Assembly: GCF_026151205.1 (NCBI RefSeq)
Contig: NC_087079.1
Location: 3,242,730 to 3,306,729 of the forward strand
DNA from: Bolinopsis microptera
Lineage: Eukaryota; Ctenophora; Tentaculata; Lobata; Bolinopsidae
Length of the DNA: 64,000 bases
Direction of reading: 5' to 3'
Shown: in pieces, positions 26,401 through 38,400 of the stretch
Layout of the letters: each line of letters starts with the position of its first letter
How positions within the stretch are numbered: the stretch's first letter is position 1
Made by a program: the position numbers and the translations under genes
The notes under the pieces: model-generated
What the model was told of the DNA's origin: nothing
Database searches by the model: none
What the model saw: the letters and a program-made list of their open reading frames with translations, nothing else

Positions 26401-29400
26401 TACTAAACCAACCGATGTTGTAAATAGTGCTAACGCATACAACCTGATGCGCATGCGGTTAGCACGCAAAGCATTTGGCAGGCAAAACTCTTGGCACGGG
26501 CCAACATCCAGCCCTGGGGACAAGAGGAGAAAACGCCACCGGTCTTGTAACGAGGTGGAACTAGTCCAGAACAAGACCAGTAACAAGACGGGTAATATTA
26601 GTAACGGTAATATGAGTAGCTCGGGTAGCACCGGTACCAGTGGAAGAGATAGTAACACCAGCAGTTTCCAGAGTTCTAAACTTAGGTCACCACTCGTTTA
26701 CGACTCTATCTCCAACGACTCCGGCTGTTCCATGGGGTCCAAAACCGCAAGTTATCCTAATAAAGCTCTTATACTCCGATCAGACTCTCTCGACAGCTAT
26801 GGTTCTGTCTTTAGTGATCCTCCATTCAGTACGCCTCCATACAGCCCAGACGTTAACGGCACGCCCTCATTCTGCACGGTGTACAAGTTAACTTACACAC
26901 ATACCCAACAGTCGCTACGGTACGCTTCTCCGCATACGTTTCAATATGGGCTAGTTGCCATGGTAACGGACGCGACGTCTTATTATCGTGCAGACGTGGT
27001 AACGTGTTATTTTGTTCAGGGTAGCGAGTTAGAGCTGAAGGATAGCTATGGGAACTCACAATCAGAAGCCCAGAGAGGTGAGTCTTTAAAATGGGGTTGT
27101 ATTTCTAGTTTTTCTTGTCGTAGAATGTAGAAGCAGGGAGAAGACCTGAAAAACGGTTAAGGCCAGAGGGGGGGGGGGGGGGTAAAAGTCGATTTTCCAG
27201 TTTTCACATATTTGATCAGAGCTGCTGGAGACGAACAAGAAGAAAAAAACCGGATCGAAATCTGACCTTGCGTTTTTAAGATATCGCGCGCCAAATATTG
27301 AGGTTTACACTTTACATGTAATTACATGTAAAACTTTAACTTAAACTGTAAAAAGTTAAACATCCCTTAGTTGAGAATACTGGCCACACCCAGAAGCTGA
27401 AACTTGGCACAGTTGTTCCTTGGGCTGTCACCCACAATTCTATTGCACAGAATTTTGATATTTGCCTCTGTTCTCGAGATATGAGGTTAACTTTACCCCA
27501 TTTTTCGAAAAATGTCGAATTTGGGGTAAAGTTAACCTCATATCTCGAGAACAGAGGCAAATATCAAAATTCCGTGCAATAGAATTGTGGGTGACAGCCC
27601 AAGGAACAACTGTGCCAAGTTTCAGCTTCTGGATGTGGCCAGTATTCTCAACTAAGGGACTTTTAACTTTTTACAGTTTAAGTTAAAGTTTTACATGTAA
27701 TTACACGTAAACCTCAATATTTGGCACGCGATAGCTTAAAAACGCAAGGTCAGATTTCGATCCGGTTTTTTTCTTCTTGTTCGTCTCCAGCAGCTTTGAT
27801 CAAATATGTGAAAACTGGAACATCGACTTTTACCCCCCCCCCCCCCCCCCCCCCTCTGGCCTTAAATCACAATATCATGACTATTGACCAGCAATAAATA
27901 TAAAACCCTCATAAAAACCAGCTGCCTCTAGTAAATGTTGTTATTTTAGTGGACAGGGTGAACAGTTCTTTTAAATTCTTGCACCTTATTTCTAAATTCT
28001 GTTAATTCCAGTGGCCCAGCTGCAAGCTCAGCAGCAGCAGAGAGAGCGGGATCAGCAGCAGAGAGAGATCCAACTTCAAAGAGAACGTGAGCTCCAAGCT
28101 CAACGGGACCGGGAACAGCAAGCCCAGATCCAAGCTCAACGGGAGAGAGATATACAAGCACAACGAGACAGAGAACTTGCTGCACAACGCGAGAGGGAAA
28201 TTGCTGCACAACGCGAGAGAGACCAGGCAGCTCAGCGGGAAAGAGAGGCTGCAGTGCAGCGGGAACGGGACGTGGCTTCACAGAGAGAATTACAGATACA
28301 GGTTCAGAGGGAACGAGAGATTCAGCAGCATCAACAGCAGGCTCAGTCAAGACAGGTGAGAAGTACAGCCGACTCAACAGGTTTTTCAGAGTTGTTACTT
28401 TATATTAGCAATCAACAACTGGCATTATCACACTCAATGAACTGTTACTATTTACTATTATATTGCAACTGTTACTATAGCAACCGTTTCAAGTCTTTCG
28501 CGTGTTTTTAATTTGGAATTTTACTACAGTTCTGACGCTCGATCAACTTATTAAAAAAGATCAATTTTCAAAAGTGCTATATCATAATATTCTAAAAAAC
28601 GACCAATCGCAGCTGAATCAGGGTCTAGATTTTGACCAAGTCTCAACCAAATCAGAGCACGACAGTGGAACCAACACTCCCCGTGCCAGAACGTCTCCAT
28701 CCCTCTCCGGCTCTCTTATCAGGTCCGTTATTATAACTGGAACCAGCAATAGCAGCAAATCTGGGGAAACTTTGAAATACACCAATTTGAAGCATTTAAC
28801 CCCCCCTTAAAAATCAAAGATTATGAATTTTAGTAATCTGATTATTTACATAGGTCCAAAAATGTCATAGCTTCATGATAGTGCAACGAAAAAAATCTCA
28901 GAACATTTTGGTGCTGAGTTAGGTGGTTAAGTAGTCGAAAAATGACTGATTTGTTAGTGGACATTTTTTATACCTCTAACACCCAAACCCTTACTACAGT
29001 GAAGATATAAGTACTACAGTTAATATTGATGGTCATTATTGAACAAAAATGGTTCATTGACACATAGTTGAAGAAGGAAATTAAAAAAATTAATAAATGT
29101 GGTCTGTGGAGTGGTTTATTTGTTTATGTTATAGTGTACGCGTGCGCGCGCTAGCGCGTACTTAACCATCTGTAGGCCAACATATTTAGTCTAGGCTTAA
29201 ATTCTTTATATATTATGTCACCACTATGGTGCCCAATACTTTTAGTGAAGGTTTGATGTAGAACAGTTAACCACCAACTGTGGTATATCAAAAAAACCAT
29301 GTTTGTACGCGTGCGCGCGCGCTAGCGCGTACTTAACCACCTGGTATGGCACAGCATTGAAATATCACCATAATTTCAAAAGCAGAGGTCACCATTCAGG

Positions 29401-32400
29401 TGCCCAAAACTTTTGACTATGGTCCCAATACCATAAAACCTTAGATGTGGCCTCAATGTGGTTAAAACATGTTTATTTTGGACTTTCGGTCAACAGAAGC
29501 CATCACAAATTAACCATTATTCAGCAACCTCCGAACTTTTTGTGCCTTATTTTGTTTTGATATTTGATTATGAGAGATAGCTGGAGGATAATAAGTGATT
29601 TTAAAGATAATGCAACAAAATGTGTGGCCGTATGGTGGTTAAAACGACCAAAAACACTGATTTTGGTCAATTTTAGACCTTTATTAACCATGATGGACGC
29701 AACATAGGACTCAGCAATGTTTCTGGTCATATAAATGAGCAGGTAGTTATATCTAGATAATGTAGCATGGCCAGCTATAGCTTTACAAAGCTAATATGTG
29801 CTCTAAAAATGGTTAATTAGTGCAAATATAGGGTATTTTCGAGACATTTTAACCACCTTAGCTGCACATTGATCGGAATGCATGAACTTGGGGTCAATTA
29901 TGCATTTGCAAACAAATATACACTCATTTGGATAGCAAACCATTATCTGAAGTTCATATTGTGGTTAATTTTCACTTTAATAGATGCCTTGTTCAACAGC
30001 CTAGCAAGTAATATAGCCCTTTTAACCACTTTTATGACAACATTTCTTGAAAAATTTTATCAAGACCCTTCAAATGTCCTTTGTTGACCATAAAATGTCG
30101 ACTAAAATCATTAATAATGTTTTGATTGGTGGTTAACAACAAATTTTGACATTTTAACCATCTTTCTAGCACTTTTTACGAATATTAACCACCTCCAATC
30201 AACCATACTATTAAATTGCACATTTGTGATAAAAAATTATCATCCATGCACAAATGAACAACCACCACTATACATCTATAATCGGAGCAATATTTATAGC
30301 TCACCGTTCATCTTCAATTTAACCACCATTAGGACCACAAAATGCCCCCCATGAGGTTTGAAAACTTTTGTGATAGTTGCACCATGATATGATCTCAATA
30401 TAATGACTACTCAGTTCATAATATCATATCTCAAAATGGTGGTTAACCCTAAAACTGGTATTTTAACCACCATAGTGGCCACATAGATGACCCATTAACC
30501 ACAATTATTCAACATAACCGTACTGTTGTGTTTTGTGCACCAGAAAAACATCACTCCAACATTGAGATTAACCACAATGAGCTGCAACATAATGTTGAAG
30601 TCAACATACTCAAATTGTGTGAAAAAAGTCAATGTCCACCAAGTTTCCCCAGATTTGCTGCTATTGCTGGAACGTGAGTCCGGAACGTGAGTCTACGACA
30701 ACTTCTCACGTCTCTTAAGTTTTAAAATCGTAGACAGTGGTGATGTTATGCCGAATTTCTTGAGTGAGTTACCAGTGAAATTTGAGTTCAATAAACGTAA
30801 AAGTCATTTTAAACGAAGCTAAAATGGCGCCCACCGGAACAAACAACACTGTAATTCTGTACCGTAAACAGAATTCATACATATTAATTACTGACGGTAT
30901 TATTAAAGTCGACTATTTTAAACATCCTTCAAGTTAAAAGATTGAAACACTATACAACAAGTAACAATATACTCTAACTAGGTGGTCTACATATTTCAAA
31001 ATAAACTATAACTTGATACTAACTTTTTATTGTTAGCAACATTGTTATTATATACTTTGAAACATTTTATGGCTGTACGTTTGTTACAAAAACTGGACTG
31101 TTAAATTCAATTGGAATGGCGTCATTTCAATTGCTATGACAGTATGTCACTTGGTGTGATTTCGAACGACGTCATGAAACGTCGTGTGAAATCACGATAC
31201 GTCATTGACGTCACACCACTTCGTCACACCACGTCTATTTGCGTCACGTCATAGCATATCTTGTGACGTCATGACACGTTTTGTTACGTCGTGTGACGTC
31301 ACGTCATTTTATGTGACGTCACGTCATTTTATGTGACGTCACGTCATTTTATGTGACGTCACGTCATTTTATGTGACGTCACGTCATTTTGTGTGTTGTC
31401 ACGTGTTATGACGTCATGATAAAATTATCAGAGATGGTGACGGGCTAACAGGACAGTTCAAGATAACGAAGATAATTGACCAAAGTGACGATACTCGAAG
31501 TGTTTCCAGTATTCCTCCCTCACACCACTCCTTACCTCAGGTTTGTAATTAATTAATTAATTAATTAATCCAGATCTATTGTCCTTTAATGTTACTAGCA
31601 GGAACCCGTCTAACCCTAAAATGGTGTCAAGACTCAAGAGACTAAAACAATTATTACCTATTTAATTCGCGTTTTTGACACCACTTGGGGTACCAAATTT
31701 TGGGCTCTAAAACTCCTATTTCTTGGCCAATTTTTTATTTTTTCATGCTGATTTGGAGGCCATTAAAGCATTTGACCCAGTCAAAAAAGATTCAGTTGTA
31801 TATCTTTGACGGTTTTTGCAGAAATTCGCGTTAAAGTTGATGCCGTGGTGTCAGTAAAATGGCACAGATAAATATATATATATATATATCGTCTCGCTTT
31901 ATATATAGTAAGATAACGTGGGGAGCAAACTATCAAATGGTTATTTTTCCTCTAGATTTACACCGCATCTTTTCAGAGCGTAACCTTTTTTTAATTAAAA
32001 ACTTTTCAAATTTTACAGAGTACAGCAGTAAATGATCATGAAATAGAACCGTTCGAAAATAAATATCTTACAAACAAGATTCCAATTTAAAATACGAAAT
32101 CAAAACAGACAAAACTTGCTGCAGAAAGTAAAAACTTTATTTTAAACTAAAAATTTTAAAACGGAACAGTATAGTAATATAGTCCAATCCAGTGTTTGTA
32201 AATTTCGCACTGTTTAAATATAAAATTTTCATTTCTGTCTTAAATATATAACTGTAATTTTTAATTTAAAAAAGATTTTTTACCATTCATTTTGCAGCCC
32301 GTAATTTTTGTTGTAGTTCTGTTTTTTTGGTGGAATGTTTTTTATATAACTCACTCTTAATCGTTATAATTTTACTCGCAATTAAAAAAACGTTTTCAGT

Positions 32401-35400
32401 AACTGATATTCATTCCAATTAAGTCGACGCATTAATTTGTTCAACAGTCAAGCTGTTAGAGAAGTATTTAATATCCAGCATATCATATGCGCTCAATAAA
32501 CAATCGCCCAATCATTGAACTTGAAAGTCAGCTAAAATAAACGAAGATATAACCTGACTCTGATTTAAATGTGTTCCATATTTCTAACATATCACGTCAC
32601 ACGGTACGTGCCCCTCGCGTAATCAGTTTAATGTATGTCTGACATATCACGTGCCCCTCAGGACGTGCTGTACATGTACCCACCGGGACACCCTCTAGCC
32701 GGGCAACTGCACAGTTCCTCGGGGCAGCAGCTCCACAGCTCTCAGGGACCAAAACTACACACCTCCATGGGACAGCAGCTAGTGGGGCCTCACGGGCAGG
32801 TCATGAACGTGGCCCCTCAGCAGATGGGGAGCATGTACTCTGGGGGCGCTATGATGGGGCCGCAGTACCTGGTTCAGCAGTACCCGGGAGGACATTATCA
32901 GGTGGGGTATTAGTTTATCATCTTCTCGGGGAGATCTGATCTCCCCCCCCCCCCCCCTCCGCATCTTCTCTTGATCAACCAGATTATTTGTACCCTGTCA
33001 ATGCAGCCCTTCATTCAGCCAACCATTAATTATTGTCTGCTTTCGTGCTCGTTAAACAATTTTAATAATCTTTCAGACGGTCCCAGGGATGCAGTCGAGC
33101 ATTCAACACGGTATGCAGCCTGGTATGCAGCCTGGATTGCAGCAGGGTATGCAGCAAGGCATCCAGCCTGGTTTGCAACATGGTATGCAACCTGGTATAC
33201 AGCAAGGTATGCAACCTGGTATGCAGCCTGGTATGCAACACATGCCGATGCAGCAGATTATACCGGGCGCTTATCCAGGAGACCAGTACCTGATCCAATA
33301 TTCTGGGTAGGTTTATCATCAGTCTGAGTCCCTCTTTGGAGCTCCTGATTTTAAATGGGTATAAACTCAGGGTGGTTTCCTGTGGGAAAAGAAAAATTTT
33401 TTTTCGTTTCAAAATTATTTCTTCGCCTTCTACCCTCACCCTCTAAAATACCCACCCCTCCCCTCTAAAATACCCACCCCTCCCCTCTAAAATACCCACC
33501 CCTCCCCTCTAAAATACCCACCCCTCCCCTCTAAAATACCCACCCCTCACCCTCTACAATACCCATCCCTCACCCTCTAAAATACCCACCCCTCACCCTC
33601 TAAAATACCCACCCCTCACCCTCCCTTTTCCCAGGAGTGGTCAGCATGTGAGACACTTGTCAGGCTCGTACCCATCTCAGCAGGGAGCCGCGCATCTCGG
33701 TACCCAGACTAACAACCACTCTTCTGTTGGTCCTAAAACTACTACCGTCCCTCAACCTACTACTAAGGTATGCAGATTTCACATTGTGACGTCACGTGAG
33801 GGAGTGTCACGTCACGTGAGGGAGTGTGAGAGTGCGAACTTCGACGTCTCACTTCAAGTGCTCAACATATTCACTGTCTTGTCATGGCTCTTCATTTTAC
33901 TTTTTTACATACGCTATTTTACTGTTCTTTTTAAGCGAGTCAATGGAAAACATGGTCGTTACTCAGGAAAATATTTGGATTTCCGGTAGACAAAACCATT
34001 ATTTGCTTCACGTGTGCATTGTAATAGTTATAGTGATATAACCGCACACTGTACTGGCGTGCATCTCACTGTGGGAAATTACAAATCACTCGCCATTTCC
34101 ATGGCGACAGCAAGTATCTCGGAAGCTCTGATTTCTCTTCTTGATTAACAAATCAGGACGTGTGGTGCCTGTCACGTGGTTTTATTAATCACTAATTTAA
34201 CTCGATGTCTTGACGCGTCTAACATCACTCGTCTGTATCGGCTTCTCTAGAGCTCGTCATTCTTTACATAGCTTATATAAGGAATGACATAGTGACGTCA
34301 TGTCGCTTCCAGGTCTGTCTTGTGATGTCATTTAAACTGGTGATTTGTCACGTTAGATAACGCCACGTGACGTTTTGTGGTGTGAAGGAGGGAAATGGAT
34401 ATGAAATGGAGTGGTATTTTTGAAATTCAGTATTTGTTGAGGTTTCAATATCCGTACTCTAATAATATATGTTAACTAGTGTAACCCGGCCTACGGCCGG
34501 GATTTCACTGCCGCAGTTAAAAAGGGTAGGAGTAATTACCCGCTGAGTCAAAACCCAGATTAGGCGAGCAATTGTATTCGGAGTGCCCTCACGTATCCAA
34601 TAGTATGCTTAAAAAATAGTAATTCTTAATCAATAATCAATAGAAATTAACCCTGCACCACACCAGCCTATCATATTTGTGAACATGCATTACATTGTCG
34701 TATGAAAGTATGAACTCTCTCTACAGTCCAAACAGACCGTTTGAGCACTCCCTCCCCTAATAAGTTTATAGTATCATATGACCATGTAATATATACGCCA
34801 TGTAATATATACGCTACATATGCAGAGAGAGAGAGAGAGAGAGCTAGCCCCGTAACTCTTGCCGTTCTTCTCAAGCCATTTTATGTAACATATTTTGTGG
34901 TACAAAACCATCAATTAAACCACTTACCACCGGCCGATTTTTATAAAATTTGCTTATTGGCTTCGTCAGAGTTTTGTCGGCACTATACCGAAAAAACCAG
35001 TCCCGTAACTATTTATTACCGTTTTTTTTGTATAACCGTTCGGAAATTACACACAGACAGACAGACACACAGACAGACACACATTCTGGTGTTATTAAGT
35101 TGATACTTGTGTTTGATGTATATTTTGTGGTAATTGTTGAGGCTATCCACTATTCATACTCAAATAACTTATAATAAAAGTGTCTGATATACATTCTGTC
35201 TAATTACAGCAGCGTCTAATATCTACTGGTGTTTTACCGGCTTGTTTTTATTTTGAACGCTATGTTTAACAGCACATCTCCTGTACATTATTATAAAAAA
35301 CATGACTTTTTCATCTCCCAGGCCCACATTCCTAGGTATAATATATTATCTGACGTTTCGCTTCATTTTAGACGAGCCGAAACCACGTTTTGTGCACAAT

Positions 35401-38400
35401 GCAGCGAAACAATAGCCCAAATTACAATAGACCCTGGCACAGCTATCCAGGAATTAATTAGGTCAATACTTTTCTTTTGAGCAATTCCAAGCACCGTGCG
35501 ACTTTAAGTTTTCTAAATTATTGCAGTTAATTTTAGCCTGACTATCGCATTCCAGTCAGTTGGATATGATCATTTCCATTTGATCAATTCCACTGTAATA
35601 TCTACTCAATTTCAAGATAGATCCTCTCTGTTACTGTACGGAATTGGGCCACGTCAGTTCCTGCTTTGTATTGTTGTGAAGTTTATTTGTTAATTCTGAG
35701 ACATTTTTCACTCCAATTTAGTGAGTCACTTTTTGATTGGGACGATTTAAACGTGGTCTCTGGCTTAGAGAAGTGCAGTTTTAACAATTCTGCAGATCTT
35801 GGGGGGGGGGGGGGGGGGGGGGGACTTGGAGTCGTTAAAAATAAAAACTATTCAGTCCTTTACTATGAAATGCAGGTCACTTTGCATAAATGACCAGATT
35901 ACATTTGTTTTGATACCTGGCAAATGCTCGTGCATTAGATTGGCCGTTACTGCAAGCTGATCACTATATCCTCATCACGTGTCAAAACAAACGCGCATTT
36001 CCTCCTTCAAACCAACACCAGCCTCTCTCCAGCCTCTCTCCAGCCTCTCTCCAGCCTCTCTCCAGCCAACACCAGCCTCTCTCCAGCCTCTCTCCAGCCT
36101 CTCTCCAGCCAACACCAGCCTCTCTCCAGCCTCTCTCCAGCCTCTCTCCAGCCAACACCAGCCTCTCTCCAGCCTCTCTCCAGCCTCTCTCCAGCCAACA
36201 CCAGCCTCTCTCCAGCCTCTCTCCAGCCAACACCAGCCTCTCTCCAGCCAACACCAGCCTCTCACCAGCCTCTCTCCAGCCTCTCTCCAGCCTCTCACCA
36301 GCCTCTCTCCAGCCAACACCAGCCTCTCTCCAGCCAACACCAGCCTCTCTCCAGCCTCTCTCCAGCCTCTCTCCAGCCAACACCAGCCTCTCTCCAGCCT
36401 CTCTCCAGCCTCTCTCCAGCCAACACCAGCCTCTCTCCAGCCTCTCTCCAGCCAACACCAGCCTCTCTCCAGCCTCTCTCCAGCCTCTCTCCAGCCAACA
36501 CCAGCCTCTCCCTCTCTCCAGCCTCTCTCCAGCCAACACCAGCCTCTCTCCAGCCAACACCAGCCTCTCTCCAGCCTCTCTCCAGCCAACACCAGCCTCT
36601 CTCCAGCCAACACCAGCCTCTCTCCAGCCTCTCTCCAGCCAACACCAGCCTCTCTCCATCCTCTCTCCAGCCTCTCTCCAGCCAACACCAGCCTCTCTCC
36701 AGCCTCTCTCCAGCCTCTCTCCAGCCAACACCAGCCTCTCTCCAGCCAACACCAGCCTCTCTCCAGCCTCTCTCCAGCCAACACCAGCCTCTCTCCATCC
36801 TCTCTCCAGCCTCTCTCCAGCCAACACCAGCCTCTCTCCAGCCTCTCTCCAGCCCTCTCCAGCCTCTCTCCAGCCTCTCTCCAGCCAACACCAGCCTCTC
36901 TCCAGCCTCTCTCCAGCCAACACCAGCCTCTCTCCAGCCTCTCTCCAGCCAACACCAGCCTCTCACCAGCCTCTCTCCAGCCTCTCTCCAGCCTCTCACC
37001 AGCCTCTCTCCAGCCAACACCAGCCTCTCTCCAGCCTCTCTCCAGCCAACACCAGCCTCTCTCCAGCCTCTCTCCAGCCTCTCTCCAGCCTCTCTCCAGC
37101 CAACACCAGCCTCTCTCCAGCCTCTCTCCAGCCAACACCAGCCTCTCTCCAGCCTCTCTCCAGCCTCTCTCCAGCCAACACCAGCCTCTCTCCAGCCTCT
37201 TTCCAGCCTCTCTCCAGCCTCTCTCCAGCCAACACCAGCCTCTCTCCAGCCTCTCTCCAGCCAACACCAGCCTCTCTCCAGCCTCTCTCCAGCCTCTCTC
37301 CAGCCTCTCTCCAGCCAACACCAGCCTCTCTCCAGCCAACACCAGCCTCTCTCCAGCCTCTCTCCAGCCAACACCAGCCTCTCTCCATCCTCTCTCCAGC
37401 CTCTCTCCAGCCAACACCAGCCTCTCTCCAGCCAACACCAGCCTCTCTCCAGCCTCTCTCCAGCCTCTCTCCAGCCAACACCAGCCTCTCTCCAGCCTCT
37501 CTCCAGCCAACACCAGCCTCTCTCCAGCCTCTCTCCAGCCTCTCTCCAGCCAACACCAGCCTCTCTCCAGCCTCTCTCCAGCCTCTCTCCAGCCAACACC
37601 AGCCTCTCTCCAGCCTCTCTCCAGCCAACACCAGCCTCTCTCCAGCCTCTCTCCAGCCAACACCAGCCTCTCTCCAGCCTCTCTCCAGCCTCTCTCCAGC
37701 CAACACCAGCCTCTCTCCAGCCAACACCAGCCTCTCTCCAGCCAACACCAGCCTCTCTCCAGCCTCTCTCCAGCCTCTCTCCAGCCTCTCTCCAGCCAAC
37801 ACCAGCCTCTCTCCAGCCTCTCTCCAGCCAACACCAGCCTCTCTCCAGCCTCTCTCCAGCCAACACCAGCCTCTCTCCAGCCAACACCAGCCTCTCTCCA
37901 GCCACCAGCACCAAACTTCACAGCGGTCACTAGAAAGTCATCGGCTCTTCTTCACTTGAGGTGGCCGCTTTCTGTCTCACGATCTAGTCTACCACTGGCG
38001 GTGAACCGATCCATTCCACTTTCACCCGGCATACAAATTACTTGATTATACTAATTACCACAATTATCCCCATTATTCATCTAATTATCGTGATCAGTCT
38101 GCCCTATCTCGTGGCATCAGCTTCATTTCCCAGATATCATCACTGAGCTGGTAGCCTCACTTTCCGTTCCTTTTCTTCTTCTTAATTAAAGCTGCTGATT
38201 TTGCGCCACTTAGCCACTGTTTTCAAGGTTCTTCTTTGGACGTGGATGATAAAATGTGCGTGTATTTTACAAATAAAATGCGTATTAATAAGATATCCTG
38301 TTCTAAAGTATGTGTTAGATTTACTTTATCCCTACCTCTGATAATGCTCGGTAAGGTGGTTAAATTCTGAAGAAATCTTGGTAGTAATCTAATTGTAAAA

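Noticed and set aside
26344..26658. 104-codon minus-strand ORF opposite exon 9
   Set aside because: Hydrophobic shadow of the Asn/Ser-rich + strand coding sequence.
35975..38045. Very long ORFs on both strands (651 and 688 codons) with Pro/Leu/Ser or Arg/Glu/Trp repeats
   Set aside because: The two repeat units contain no stop in any frame on either strand; the ORFs follow from composition and lie in an intron.
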